Below, one piece after another: positions 15,855 through 24,793 of a stretch of DNA of 64,000 nucleotides. Origin of the DNA: Flectobacillus major DSM 103 (GTDB lineage: Bacteria > Bacteroidota > Bacteroidia > Cytophagales > Spirosomataceae). The stretch lies in assembly GCF_000427405.1 (NCBI RefSeq), contig NZ_KE386491.1:3476790-3540789 (forward strand), written 5' to 3'. Position 1 is the first letter of the stretch. The number at the start of each line of letters is the position of its first letter. Under the pieces are notes generated by a model that saw nothing but the letters and a program-made list of their open reading frames with translations, had not been told where the DNA came from and did not search any database. Position numbers and translations under genes: made by a program.

Positions 15855-17102
15855 TTAATCGTCGGCTAATGTTCTGGAAATATCTATTTTATAAATACCT
15901 ATCGACGGAATTGCAGCGGCCAATAAACCTATAATAAGAGCCCCCAACAAAAGCCAGAATTCTTCGGTAAGCAAAGATAGAACGTTGAAATCATAATGAA
16001 AATTTTGTTCGACATTCTGTGCCATTACCCATACGCCCAATCTACTTAGCAAAACGCCAACAACATAACCTATTATACTGATTATCAATCCTTCTGACAA
16101 CAAAAGAAAAAACAATTTTGTTCTGCTAGCTCCCATCGAAAGCATCAAGGCCATTTCATATTTTCGCTCTTTCAACGAATTATACAGCGATACAAACACA
16201 CTAATACCCGATACCACTATAATAACAAGGGCTATTAGTTGTAGGGTTTCGATACCCAAACCCATCAAAGCAAACAAACGGTTCATTTCAATAGCTGGCG
16301 TAGCTGTTTGCATGGTCGAGTTTTGATTAATACTTCTCGAAATCATCATACCCATTGCTGGATTCCTGAACTTGACCAGCATGGCGGTAATTTCTTTTTC
16401 TTCCTCGTGGTGTTCATCCTCGTGGTGTTCATCTTCTGTTAATAACTTCAAGGCATTTGCTCCTTTGCCTGCCTCCTCTTCTTCATGATGCTCGTGCAAT
16501 GCCCATACGCTTTCGAGTGGCGTAATCAACAATTGGTCTAGCACCGAATTGGTGGTTTTTAGAATACCTACCACCTTAAATTTATTATTGTCGTGATGAT
16601 GCCCTTCGCCATCGTAACCATGCTGGCTGGCAAAGGTATCTCCTACTTTTAAGCCCAGATTTTTAGCAACTTTTGCCCCTAATACCATGTCGAGAGATTT
16701 TTCAAAAATTCTACCTTGCTCAAATTCGCCTTGAAAATGGCTGATATACTTTTCATTTGTACCTACAATTCTATAGCCCTGATAGCTGTCGCCCATAGAA
16801 AGCGGAATAGCCGATTGTACCATAGGGTTTCGGGTAAACTGGGAGGCTTCGGCCAAACTGATATTGCCTGTCGGGGCATCGATTTGATAAATACTTGCCA
16901 AAATCAATTGTAAAGGACTCCCTTTTGCTCCTAGCACCATATCAATACCTTGTACATTGCGGGTAAACTTCTCTTCGAGCTGCTTACCTACCAACAACAA
17001 TAACGATATAATGGCAATACCCAACGCCATAAGCAAAATACTCAGGAAGCTAGTAAGGGGTTTATCTTTAATATTTTTCCAAGAAATATTGAGTAAATTC
17101 AT
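15855..17102 (-). CDS. ABC transporter permease (MacB/FtsX type) with His/Glu-rich loop
   Basis: 415 aa from the ATG at 17102; an ATG at 17147 also opens the frame but the family start fits MNLLNISWKNIKDKPLTSFLS. One N-terminal helix, a large extracytoplasmic domain at ~45-280, then three C-terminal helices with the FtsX signature (SLKERKYEMALMLSMGASRTKLFFLLLSEG). The extracytoplasmic domain carries two His-rich stretches, HGYDGEGHHHDNN near ~165 and a longer HEHHEEEE...EDEHHEDEHHEEEKE region near ~205-240, which suggest zinc binding. Forms a transporter with the ATPase 51 bp upstream. Direction of transport and substrate are inference. Confidence 0.85.
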   Translation of the reverse strand: MNLLNISWKNIKDKPLTSFLSILLMALGIAIISLLLLVGKQLEEKFTRNVQGIDMVLGAKGSPLQLILASIYQIDAPTGNISLAEASQFTRNPMVQSAIPLSMGDSYQGYRIVGTNEKYISHFQGEFEQGRIFEKSLDMVLGAKVAKNLGLKVGDTFASQHGYDGEGHHHDNNKFKVVGILKTTNSVLDQLLITPLESVWALHEHHEEEEAGKGANALKLLTEDEHHEDEHHEEEKEITAMLVKFRNPAMGMMISRSINQNSTMQTATPAIEMNRLFALMGLGIETLQLIALVIIVVSGISVFVSLYNSLKERKYEMALMLSMGASRTKLFFLLLSEGLIISIIGYVVGVLLSRLGVWVMAQNVEQNFHYDFNVLSLLTEEFWLLLGALIIGLLAAAIPSIGIYKIDISRTLADD

Positions 17103-17153
17103 TTGTGTATTTAGTGCTATATAAAGTGCTTTCGCACCAATGGTCATGATTAA

Positions 17154-17795
17154 TTAAAGAGAAAGTTGATGCTCAAATACATCTTTCAATCGTTGGTCGT
17201 GGGTTACTACGACTAAACTTGCTCCTATTTCTTGTGTCTGACGTTTTAGTAAATCAATCACTTTAAGGCAGTTATCATCGTCGAGATTGGAAGTAGGCTC
17301 ATCGGCCAAAATCAGCGAAGGGTTGTTCATCAAAGCCCTAGCAATACTTACTCGCTGTTGTTCACCTTGCGACAGCTGCGTAGTTTTTTTGTTGAGGTGG
17401 TCGGCAAAACCCAAACTTTCGGCCAAATGAATAGCATTTTGCTTAGCAAGTGTTTTTCCTGCCAAATAATTGGCCAACAACAGATTGTCTAATACCGAAA
17501 GAGCGTGTACAAAATGAGGTTTTTGGTAAACAATTCCTACATGGGCAGCACGAAAGCTAGCAGCTTCAGAGGCCGACAATCGGCTGATTTCTTGGTGATT
17601 AATTTGAATATTTCCGCCTGTTGGTTTTAGCAATAAGGCCATCAAATGAAGAAATGTAGTTTTTCCTCGACCCGATTTACCCAAAATCAGCATGGTTTCG
17701 TGGTCGGCACAGGAAAAATCAGGGAAAACGAATTGTTTTGTAGGAACTCCTGGTTGAGCTGGATACGCAAAAGTTAGTTGTTGTGTCGAAATCAC
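17154..17795 (-). CDS. ABC transporter ATP-binding protein (LolD/MacB-like)
   Basis: 213-aa stand-alone nucleotide-binding protein. Walker A is GKSGRGKTT near residues 37-45, the signature is [16 protein letters not shown], Walker B is [13 protein letters not shown] and the H-loop is VVVTHDQ. First gene of a three-gene unit with the FtsX-like permease and the DUF3299 protein. Confidence 0.9.
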   Translation of the reverse strand: MISTQQLTFAYPAQPGVPTKQFVFPDFSCADHETMLILGKSGRGKTTFLHLMALLLKPTGGNIQINHQEISRLSASEAASFRAAHVGIVYQKPHFVHALSVLDNLLLANYLAGKTLAKQNAIHLAESLGFADHLNKKTTQLSQGEQQRVSIARALMNNPSLILADEPTSNLDDDNCLKVIDLLKRQTQEIGASLVVVTHDQRLKDVFEHQLSL

Positions 17796-17904
17796 AGTTG
17801 ATGAGTGTTATGTTGCTAAAACTTTTTTTCGTTAAACATTGTTAGGTATTTACGCTTAATATTTCATTATCAAGTACTTAACACTAAGTTATTCAATCAT
17901 TATA

Positions 17905-17939
17905 CAAATATACGCATTAGCTATTGAAGAAATTGGCAA
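17905..17939 (-). promoter_or_regulatory. Possible promoter of the ABC/DUF3299 operon
   Basis: On the minus strand TTG (17939-17937), 24-bp spacer, TATATTTG (17912-17905); the start would lie about 100 nt before the ATPase ATG. Unlike the other metal genes here, no TGCAACAT-type operator overlaps it. Confidence 0.4.
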
Positions 17940-18112
17940 AAATGTGAATTTGAAAATTTGATAACTTAGGAACAACAATTTACAAAAATTGTCTTTATTT
18001 TTTGTTATATCCTATCTGGTTGACGAATATGGCTGTAGCCTCTCTATCAGATAAAATGCTAATTTATTATATAAGTTTTTCAAAATAGAATAGTACAGAA
18101 CAGCTAATTTGC

Positions 18113-18120
18113 TAAATTTG
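18113..18120 (+). promoter_or_regulatory. Possible -7 box of the esterase gene
   Basis: TAAATTTG, a perfect TAnnTTTG match 40 bases before the ATG at 18160. No TTG at the usual distance upstream. The rest of 17796-18159 shows nothing else beyond the promoter on the other strand. Confidence 0.4.
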
Positions 18121-18159
18121 CGTCCACTTTTGAGAAACAGACGTTTATGTGTTGAAATT

Positions 18160-19236
18160 ATGAGTAATAATATTTTGTATTTTGAACTAACCACTCCAGT
18201 TGAAGACGACCGACCAATATATATATCTGGTAATTTTAACGGTTGGCTTCCTGACAAAGAAGACTTTCAGCTTAAAAAAGTTGAAGAAGGTAAATATGTA
18301 TTAAAATTCCCTACAAGCCACCCAGTACCCGAAACTATCGAGTATAAATATACTAAAGGAGGCTGGAACCAAGTAGAACTTGATGAGTTTGGTAATCCTA
18401 CCAAAAACAGAACGGTTCAACGAAAATTAGGGGTATTGCATGATTTTGTCCCTCACTGGCGACTCGATGGTGCTAACCTCAACAACAATTTGATGCCCAA
18501 CATCAGATTGATTTCGGACTCGTTTGAAATGCCGCAATTTGACACCAAACGTGCCGTTTATATTTTGTTGCCTCATAATTATGAGCAAAGCGATAAAAAA
18601 TACCCTGTTTTGTATCTACAAGATGCCCAAAACCTTTTCTTAGAAGGTTCGGAGTTTGGCAACTGGGGTATCGACAAACAATTGGCGGTATTGGCCTCAC
18701 GAGGGCATGGCGATGTGATTATCGTAGCAATTGCTCATGGTGGCGAAAATCGTTTTAAGGAATATTCTCCGTACCATAACCCCAAAATGGGTAAAGGCGA
18801 AGGGCGTAAATATGTACAATTTATTAGTAGAACCCTCAAACCCTATATCGACGCTAATTTTCGAACCCTCCCCGACCGTGAACATACAGGTATTGGCGGA
18901 AGTTCTTTGGGCGGTTTGGTGAGTATTTATGCTGGCTTGATGTACCCCGAAGTATTTGGGCGGCTCATGCTATTTTCGCCATCGTTATGGGTTTCACCTA
19001 ATATTTACTTCGATGCTATCGACTTCTTGAGTCATTTACCTGCCAAAATTTATGTATACGCAGGCGGAGGCGAAAGCTCAACGATGATTCCTAATGTAGA
19101 AAAGCTCAAGCAAACTTTACAGCGACAAGGCAATAAAAAGATAGATATTCATTTGTCGCTCGACCCCGACGGTAAACACAGCGAAGTACAATGGGGCAAG
19201 GAGTTTCCGAAGGCTGTAGAATGGCTATTCTTCTAA
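18160..19236 (+). CDS. Alpha/beta-hydrolase esterase with N-terminal carbohydrate-binding-like domain
   Basis: 358 aa starting at the ATG at 18160 (the frame is open from 18109 by an alternative start). Residues ~1-95 are an E-set/CBM48-like domain (DRPIYISGNFNGWLPDKEDFQLKK, EYKYTKGGWNQVELDEFGNP). Residues ~115-355 are the esterase D/PF00756 fold: YPVLYLQDAQNLF, nucleophile elbow GIGGSSLGGLVSIYAG, and a C-terminal GKHSEVQWGKEFP with the candidate catalytic His. No signal peptide, so cytoplasmic; related proteins act on feruloyl or enterobactin-type esters, but the substrate here is unknown. Confidence 0.85.
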   Translation: MSNNILYFELTTPVEDDRPIYISGNFNGWLPDKEDFQLKKVEEGKYVLKFPTSHPVPETIEYKYTKGGWNQVELDEFGNPTKNRTVQRKLGVLHDFVPHWRLDGANLNNNLMPNIRLISDSFEMPQFDTKRAVYILLPHNYEQSDKKYPVLYLQDAQNLFLEGSEFGNWGIDKQLAVLASRGHGDVIIVAIAHGGENRFKEYSPYHNPKMGKGEGRKYVQFISRTLKPYIDANFRTLPDREHTGIGGSSLGGLVSIYAGLMYPEVFGRLMLFSPSLWVSPNIYFDAIDFLSHLPAKIYVYAGGGESSTMIPNVEKLKQTLQRQGNKKIDIHLSLDPDGKHSEVQWGKEFPKAVEWLFF

Positions 19237-19242
19237 ATGATA

Positions 19243-19272
19243 AAAACCCATACTCCAAAAGAATATGGGTTT
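19243..19272 (+). terminator. Terminator after the esterase gene
   Basis: AAAACCCATA and TATGGGTTT form a 9-bp stem just seven bases after the stop codon. Confidence 0.6.
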
Positions 19273-19347
19273 CTGCATCACACTACCTTTATTGTAAAAA
19301 AATTGACCTGTTCATTGTCAACGGAGTTAGTGACTAACTCCGTTATA

Positions 19348-20556
19348 CTAGCCTAATACTGGGAATGGGTCTGCAAATTTTTTCTTAGCATTCATCCATA
19401 CTATTTCCTCCTCAGTACATAAACACGACCGTAACTCATCCAAGATAAGGCTTTGGTCCAAATCTTGACCAATAATAACCAATTCGTTGATTCGGTCGCC
19501 AAAACGTTTATCCCATCGTTGCATAATTGTTTTTTTAGCTTCTTGCCAAGCTGGGTAAAACGGTCGTTCCCAATCGGGTACACCTGCCCACCATGTACCT
19601 GCGGCATCAGCCCGCAACGATCCCCCCGCTTGCCCCCAATTAAGGGCATCTTTGGGCCGAGAAGCCAACCAGAATAACCCTTTAGAGCGAATAATACCCG
19701 CTGGCCAGTTTTGATTGATATATTGCCAAAAACGTTCTGGATGAAATGGCCGTGCATCTCTAAAAACAAAAGAAGTAATACCGTATTCTTCTGTTTCGGG
19801 GGTATGATTACCCTTTTCTAGCTCTTTGAGCCAACCTGCCGACTGTGAAGATTGCTCAAAGTCAAACAAACCAGTATTGAGGATTGCCTTAGGACTGACC
19901 TTTCCAAAAGTGGATTCTACAACCTGAGCATCGGGATTGAGCTTTTTGATAATAGCTTTTAACTCACCCAAACGATTGGCCGACAATAAGTCGGTTTTAT
20001 TAAGAATAATTACATTGGCAAACTCAATTTGGTCAGTCAATAAATTCACGATTGTCCGAGTGTCGTTAGGGTCATCATCGTTTAGCCCACGAGACCAAAC
20101 GGTATCTATCGAACCAAAATCACTTGGAAAATTAAAGCAATCTACTACTGTAACCATTGTATCTAAATGAGCAAATTTGGATAAATCAATACCACTAGCT
20201 TCGTCAACATAAGAAAACGTTTGAGCCACAGGCAAAGGCTCGGAAATACCCGTTGATTCAATAATCAAGTAATCAAAGCGATTTTCTTTAGCTAGTTTTT
20301 CTACTTCTACCATCAAATCCTCTCGTAGTGTACAACAAATACAGCCATTCGACATTTCGACAAGCCGTTCTTCAGTTCGTGACAAAACATTTTCTTGCTG
20401 TACCAACTGAGCATCTACATTGATTTCGCTCATATCGTTGACAATAACCGCCACCCGTAGGTTTTCTTTATTATGTAAGATATGATTAAGTAAAGAGGTT
20501 TTTCCTGCTCCCAAAAAACCACTAAGTACCGTTACTGGAAGTTTTTTATTTGACAT
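19348..20556 (-). CDS. CobW/COG0523-family GTPase, probable zinc metallochaperone
   Basis: 402 aa. Walker [14 protein letters not shown] begins near residue 13, the metal-binding motif GCICCTL is at 71-77, the G4 motif is ILNKTDLL, and the C-terminal CobW_C domain runs from ~255 ([21 protein letters not shown]). COG0523 members with CxCC bind zinc and deliver it to client proteins during starvation. It overlaps the merC-like gene by 25 bp, indicating one transcription unit, and that unit has the palindromic operators at its promoter. This supports zinc rather than cobalamin. Confidence 0.9.
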   Translation of the reverse strand: MSNKKLPVTVLSGFLGAGKTSLLNHILHNKENLRVAVIVNDMSEINVDAQLVQQENVLSRTEERLVEMSNGCICCTLREDLMVEVEKLAKENRFDYLIIESTGISEPLPVAQTFSYVDEASGIDLSKFAHLDTMVTVVDCFNFPSDFGSIDTVWSRGLNDDDPNDTRTIVNLLTDQIEFANVIILNKTDLLSANRLGELKAIIKKLNPDAQVVESTFGKVSPKAILNTGLFDFEQSSQSAGWLKELEKGNHTPETEEYGITSFVFRDARPFHPERFWQYINQNWPAGIIRSKGLFWLASRPKDALNWGQAGGSLRADAAGTWWAGVPDWERPFYPAWQEAKKTIMQRWDKRFGDRINELVIIGQDLDQSLILDELRSCLCTEEEIVWMNAKKKFADPFPVLG

Positions 20557-20930
20557 TTTTTACAGAATCTAATATTGAAAAAATGAATAACAATCAAAGC
20601 CAACGAGGCTATATACCCAACATACTGTAGAAACGGAAGGTCATCTTCAAAAATAATAGCCACCGCAAAAGCCAAAAAAGCTAACCAAAACGCTCGTACA
20701 ATACGAATAGATACACAAGACCGAGTTGTAGAAAACACAGCAATAAAGCAAAGTAAAACAAATACATAATCCCAGCAATCGTGGGCTTCGTCGAGGGCTA
20801 CCTGTGTTTGAGAATACTGATAATATGCTTTCAAAAACATTATTATCGGTGTAGCCAAACAATGTACCAGGCATATTGCCGAACTGAATATGCCTAAATA
20901 ATCGTACCAAAAGTTGAGTTTCTTTTCCAT
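20532..20930 (-). CDS. MerC-domain membrane protein
   Basis: 132 aa, about four hydrophobic helices. The MerC-type motif [13 protein letters not shown] (Cys-x-x-x-Cys plus His) occupies helix 1 near residues 16-28, and a second Cys pair CKKC is at the C-terminus. MerC proteins import Hg(II) in mercury resistance, but the chromosomal Bacteroidota versions next to CobW GTPases are more plausibly part of metal starvation responses. The ATG abuts the right operator arm directly, giving a leader of only ~10 nt. Confidence 0.85.
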   Translation of the reverse strand: MEKKLNFWYDYLGIFSSAICLVHCLATPIIMFLKAYYQYSQTQVALDEAHDCWDYVFVLLCFIAVFSTTRSCVSIRIVRAFWLAFLAFAVAIIFEDDLPFLQYVGYIASLALIVIHFFNIRFCKKCQIKNFQ

Positions 20931-20951
20931 ATTTGCAACATTGTTGCAAAT
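20931..20951. promoter_or_regulatory. Zur-like operator site 1 (over the merC -7 box)
   Basis: A perfect 21-bp palindrome, arms ATTTGCAACA / TGTTGCAAAT around one central base. It covers most of the minus-strand -7 box TATATTTG. Confidence 0.8.
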
Positions 20952-20978
20952 ATAAATATTCTATTTTCATTTTTGCAA
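20947..20978 (-). promoter_or_regulatory. Promoter of the merC-cobW operon
   Basis: On the minus strand TTG (20978-20976), 21-bp spacer, TATATTTG (20954-20947). The -33 is inside operator site 2 and the -7 overlaps site 1. Confidence 0.7.
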
Positions 20979-20988
20979 CATTATTGCG
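20973..20988. promoter_or_regulatory. Zur-like operator site 2 (shared central site)
   Basis: TTGCAACATTATTGCG, one deviating base in the right arm. Its left half contains the -33 TTG of the minus-strand promoter and its right half the -33 TTG of the plus-strand promoter. Centre-to-centre spacing is 40 bp to site 1 and 41 bp to site 3. Confidence 0.75.
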
Positions 20989-21016
20989 TAATATTCAAAA
21001 AGAAATACTAAATTTG
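20984..21016 (+). promoter_or_regulatory. Promoter of the metal-responsive lipoprotein gene
   Basis: TTG at 20984-20986, 22-bp spacer, TAAATTTG at 21009-21016; start expected near 21023, 28 nt before the ATG. Same 22-bp spacing as the TonB receptor promoter. Confidence 0.7.
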
Positions 21017-21029
21017 CAACATCATTGCA
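21014..21029. promoter_or_regulatory. Zur-like operator site 3 (over the lipoprotein -7 box)
   Basis: TTGCAACATCATTGCA; shares its 15-base core exactly with the site at 11006-11020. Overlaps the end of the -7 box and the predicted start of transcription. Confidence 0.75.
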
Positions 21030-21050
21030 TTAATAAACTTATCATAAAAT

Positions 21051-21602
21051 ATGAAACTCGTACGTAATAGAATTTGGGTAATGGCATTGTTGGCCACATC
21101 GTTGTTGGCTGGCTGTAAAAAAGATGAGCCTTCGCCTGTAGAAGACAGTGAAAACCTTACTACTTTAAAATTGATATTTACCAATGGTGGGGTTTCAACA
21201 ACTTATGCGTTCAAAGACCTTGACGGTATTGGTGGCAATGCCCCTGTTATTGATAAAATCAACCTAGATGCCAACAAAACTTACACAGTAGCAGTAGAGG
21301 TTTGGGATGAAAGTAAAACGCCTGCAGAAAATACCACAACAGAAATAGAAGAGGAAAGCTTTGAACATTTATTTGTGTACACTCCTACTCCTAGTAATTT
21401 ATTGACCGTTACACGTACCGATAAAGACAACCGTAATTTGGAAGTAGGCTTAAAGGCAAGTGTACAAACTAACGCCGCAGGAACAGGAAAGTTGAAGGTG
21501 GTTTTGTATCATCAGCCTCCTCAAAATGGCACGCCAATCAAAGATGGTACAGCCAAAGGAAGTACCGACTTTGAAGCAGAATTTGATGTAACAGTAAAAT
21601 AG
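21051..21602 (+). CDS. Putative metal-responsive lipoprotein (183 aa)
   Basis: Signal peptide MKLVRNRIWVMALLATSLLAGC with lipidation at the Cys in LLAGCKK. The mature part looks like one beta-sandwich domain (LTTLKLIFTNGGVSTTYAFKD, KTYTVAVEVWDESK, KLKVVLYHQPPQNG, ending in FEAEFDVTVK). I know no biochemical function; similar short lipoproteins accompany TonB receptors and MerC/CobW genes in Bacteroidota. Three palindromic operators at its promoter put it in the same regulon as the TonB receptor, perhaps as a surface or periplasmic metal-binding helper. Confidence 0.8.
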   Translation: MKLVRNRIWVMALLATSLLAGCKKDEPSPVEDSENLTTLKLIFTNGGVSTTYAFKDLDGIGGNAPVIDKINLDANKTYTVAVEVWDESKTPAENTTTEIEEESFEHLFVYTPTPSNLLTVTRTDKDNRNLEVGLKASVQTNAAGTGKLKVVLYHQPPQNGTPIKDGTAKGSTDFEAEFDVTVK

Positions 21603-21619
21603 GAATACCAAACTATGAC

Positions 21620-21661
21620 AAATGCCCCATTCTTTCCTATTCGGAAGGCAATGGGGCATTT
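21620..21661. terminator. Bidirectional terminator, lipoprotein / ATP-grasp gene
   Basis: AAATGCCCCATT (21620-21631) pairs with AATGGGGCATTT (21650-21661), with additional TTCC/GGAA pairing inside and a T-run after it. Lies between convergent genes. Confidence 0.75.
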
Positions 21662-21681
21662 TATTGAAGTACCAAAATTCA

Positions 21682-22896
21682 TTAATTGGCTGGCTTGTCA
21701 GGAACTGGTGCCGAAGCGTGAAAATCACTATAAACCACTTTGGCATATTTTTCTAGCAGCTCAATTACCCTTTCTCGATTATCAGCCTTAACGATTACCC
21801 CAATGTGATACTCTTCATCCATCCGCCAATAAATTTCGGGGTCATCAAAAGCCATTACATTGGGATACTGCTGGCGAGTTAATGAAATCAGAATACCTGA
21901 ATAATGATTTTGAACCTCTGGCAGTACATATTTTGTCCCTTTGGCCATAGCTGTTTCTATATTGGCCCACTCACGCCATAGATTAATACCCGAAGAAGCC
22001 TCAACCATTTCGGCCAAATGAGCCCCCCCTACACGCGAAGCCGTTTCCAAAAAGATAAAATCTCCTGTTTCGTGGTCACGGATATATTCAGAATGGCTAG
22101 CACTATAGTTCATCCCAAAGGCTTTCATTACTTGTGAATTAATCTCCTGCAAGGCTTTGTCATCTTCCGAACCAATAGGCACAGTTACCGAGCGAAAAAT
22201 ACCGCCGCCATGTGCTACGTCCATTGGTGTAGAGAGGTATTGGCTCGAACGTGTAAAGATAATTTCGCCTCCTATCGAAAGCGAGTCAACATGAAATACA
22301 TCGCCAGGGCGAAATTGTTCAACTAAGTATTCTGGCCGACGGTCGCCCAAATGATGTACCACTTCCCAAAGCTGTTCAGCATTATACACTTTTCTGATAC
22401 CTGTAGCCGAAGCCTCTGAGCGAGGTTTTACAACACAAGGGAAAGTTACTTTTTGAGTAAATTCAAAGATTTCATTATCGTTGAACAATGCCGAGAACAT
22501 AGGCACATGAATACACGCTTCGGCGGCTTTCATTCGCATAGCCAGTTTGTCACGAAAATGTCGGCTTGTGGTTTGTCCCATTCCCGAAATCCGAAAATGT
22601 TCACGCAGATAAGCCGCTTTTTCAACGTCAAAGTCGTCTAACGCCACTATTCGGTCTATTTTACGAGAACGCATTACATAAGCTAAGCCCAATGTAATTT
22701 CATTAATATCAAAACTTCCATCGTAGCGTTCTTCTACATAAAATATCTCGTCTATCGACTCCCTTGCCCATGGACGATGTTCTAGTTTTTTGTTGGTTAA
22801 AAGGTACACTTTATTACCTGCTTGTTTACAAGCACGTAAAAATTCATTGCCTTTAAAATAGGTAGATATACAAAGGAAAGATAGTTCTGCCGACAT
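21682..22896 (-). CDS. ATP-grasp carboxylate-amine/thiol ligase family protein
   Basis: 404 aa cytoplasmic enzyme. N-terminal Rossmann-like part (~1-105), then an ATP-grasp domain: FPCVVKPRSEASATGIRKV near 150-168 (ATP-binding lysine), YLVEQFRPGDVFHVDSL near 198-214, and FLETASRVGGAHLAEMVEASSGINLW near 287-312 with Mg-binding Glu and the R-x-GGAH motif. ATP-grasp proteins of this shape join a carboxylate to an amine via an acyl phosphate. Substrates cannot be deduced. Stands alone. Confidence 0.85.
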   Translation of the reverse strand: MSAELSFLCISTYFKGNEFLRACKQAGNKVYLLTNKKLEHRPWARESIDEIFYVEERYDGSFDINEITLGLAYVMRSRKIDRIVALDDFDVEKAAYLREHFRISGMGQTTSRHFRDKLAMRMKAAEACIHVPMFSALFNDNEIFEFTQKVTFPCVVKPRSEASATGIRKVYNAEQLWEVVHHLGDRRPEYLVEQFRPGDVFHVDSLSIGGEIIFTRSSQYLSTPMDVAHGGGIFRSVTVPIGSEDDKALQEINSQVMKAFGMNYSASHSEYIRDHETGDFIFLETASRVGGAHLAEMVEASSGINLWREWANIETAMAKGTKYVLPEVQNHYSGILISLTRQQYPNVMAFDDPEIYWRMDEEYHIGVIVKADNRERVIELLEKYAKVVYSDFHASAPVPDKPAN

Positions 22897-23244
22897 AGTA
22901 ACTGAGTTTTATAATCAAGAGTCTAAACTAAATTTAAGGATAAATCCCAAAATTTGAAACAATGATATAGTAAAACTATTAAAAAACTATCGGAAATATT
23001 TCTAAAAGGAGCTGTTCAAAATGAGTAGGTATATAATAAAGCTGCTTCAACTTATTTCAAGTTGGGTTGATTGTATGAGTCTGCAATCGCTAAAATACTA
23101 CTTGGTATCAAGATTTTTCAGGTAAAACAATTTTACTTGAACATACACTAACTTCTTTTACAAAAGTTGAAACAGCCTTTATATCAATCAGTAATTGAGC
23201 AAATTAGAGTACCTTTACAGGCTCGCTAATTCGCCCAATGAGTA
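22897..23244. other. Intergenic region with possible degraded insertion-element ends
   Basis: Near 23010 the sequence reads GGAGCTGTTCAAAATGAG, and the reverse complement of ~23159-23180 reads AAAGGCTGTTTCAACTTTTG; a third similar stretch GCTGCTTCAACTT is at 23041. Such GCTGTTTCAA-type ends occur on some IS elements, so 23010-23180 could be a small remnant. The match is short and imperfect and no transposase fragment is visible. Confidence 0.25.
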
Positions 23245-24705
23245 CTATGATAATGTACTTAAAAAGTTAATTAACAAACGTATTCCATACGCTGTACCTG
23301 CACGTTGCGAAGCAAAATCAGCATCGCCATAGGCAGTACCTGCAATATCGAGGTGAGCCCATTTGGGGTGTTTTTCGGTAAATGCTTCCAAGAATTTAGC
23401 AGCCGTAATAGCCCCAGCCAAAGGTTTTCCTGAATAATTGCGTAAATCAGCAATATCCGAGCTGAGGTCTTCATTGTAGACATCCCACAAAGGTAAACGC
23501 CATAAACGCTCGCCAGTAGTATCGCCCGCCTGCACCAATTGAAGAGCCAATGTATCGTTATTGGTAAACAACCCTGCAGCATGATACCCCAACGTAGCAA
23601 TACAACTCCCTGTTAGAGTTGCCAAATCTATCAGAACATCGGGAGTATAGTTTTTCACCATATAACCCAACCCATCGGCCAATATAACCCTACCTTCGGC
23701 ATCGGTGTCGATAATTTCGATGGTTTTCCCCAAATACGAGCCAATAACATCGCTAGGTTTAAATGACTTAGCATCTACAGCATTTTCACAGGTAGGTACA
23801 ATCCCAACAAGGTGAACAGGCAATTGAAGTTTGGCCGCTAATTCTACCGTACCCAATACAGCTGCTGCCCCTCCCATATCAGATTTCATCAAGTGCATAT
23901 TGCTCGACGATTTGATAGAAATCCCTCCTGTATCGAAAGTAACTCCTTTGCCTACCAAACCAACCGTTTTTCCTGCATTCTGACCTCTGTATTCTACAAT
24001 AATCAGGGCCGAATCATGCTCACTTCCTTGCCCTACAGCCAACAAAGCCTCTAAGCCTTGTTCTTGTAAGTCTTTTTGGTACAAAATTTTGGTATCATAT
24101 CCATATTTTTTTGCCGATTCAATAGCCCAATCTACCAATACTTGTGGTGTTTTTTTGTTGGCAGGAGCATTCATCAAGTCAAATATCTGAATTTGCGTTT
24201 CGGCAGTTGCTTGTCCTTTTTGAACAAAATGCTGTACAACATCAAGTTGTGCTGGCTCAACCAATAGCTTTACCAGAGCGTCCTCGCCATATATTGCAGG
24301 CACACTCTTTTCATCGGTTTTATAAAGCTTAATGTCATAGCCCCCCAAAACAATACCATTGACTATCCATTCGATTTGTTGGGTTGGCAAGTGATTTGCC
24401 ACAACGGTTACTTCGTTGGGGAATTTGCTTTTTTGTTGTGCAAACAATGTTCTTACGGCACGAATCACTTGTCCAGAATCGCTATTTTTCCCCAAACCTA
24501 ACAAGATGATTTTGGTAGCATTAGGAGTATAAAAAGATAGGATTTCTTTCCAGTCGGCTTTGAAATCATTTTGAAGTAATTCAACCTCTACTTGGTTTTG
24601 TGAAGCAATGGTTGTCAATTGCTGGGCAAGGTTTTCGTTTTGCCAAAGCAAATAAATAGCCACCTTATTGGTTTGCGATATTTCGGAGAAAAGCTGTATT
24701 TGCAT
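23245..24705 (-). CDS. pepA: M17-family leucyl aminopeptidase
   Basis: 486 aa; removes N-terminal residues from peptides using two Zn/Mn ions in a cytosolic hexamer. The C-terminal catalytic domain has the metal ligands in GKGVTFDTGGISIKSSSNMHLMKSDMGGAAAV (Lys, Asp, catalytic Lys) and the signature DTDAEGRVILADGL. The N-terminal ~150 residues are the less conserved macro-like domain. Called by family; it may differ in specificity from E. coli PepA. Confidence 0.93.
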   Translation of the reverse strand: MQIQLFSEISQTNKVAIYLLWQNENLAQQLTTIASQNQVEVELLQNDFKADWKEILSFYTPNATKIILLGLGKNSDSGQVIRAVRTLFAQQKSKFPNEVTVVANHLPTQQIEWIVNGIVLGGYDIKLYKTDEKSVPAIYGEDALVKLLVEPAQLDVVQHFVQKGQATAETQIQIFDLMNAPANKKTPQVLVDWAIESAKKYGYDTKILYQKDLQEQGLEALLAVGQGSEHDSALIIVEYRGQNAGKTVGLVGKGVTFDTGGISIKSSSNMHLMKSDMGGAAAVLGTVELAAKLQLPVHLVGIVPTCENAVDAKSFKPSDVIGSYLGKTIEIIDTDAEGRVILADGLGYMVKNYTPDVLIDLATLTGSCIATLGYHAAGLFTNNDTLALQLVQAGDTTGERLWRLPLWDVYNEDLSSDIADLRNYSGKPLAGAITAAKFLEAFTEKHPKWAHLDIAGTAYGDADFASQRAGTAYGIRLLINFLSTLS

Positions 24706-24727
24706 AAAAGTATTGTGTTATGAACAA

Positions 24728-24754
24728 AAAATGCCACCTGATAGGTGGCATTTA
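24728..24754 (-). terminator. Terminator of the DUF2795 gene
   Basis: AAATGCCACC / GGTGGCATTT form a near-perfect stem; on the minus strand it is followed by TTTTTTG. It lies between the DUF2795 stop and the pepA start. Confidence 0.75.
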
Positions 24755-24793
24755 GGGTTTGGATGGACTATTAAATCCTTCCATGAATGTCAA

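Noticed and set aside
20532-20930. Mercury-resistance operon
   Set aside because: MerC alone is present; no merA, merP, merT or merR. The CobW partner and the operator point to metal starvation instead.
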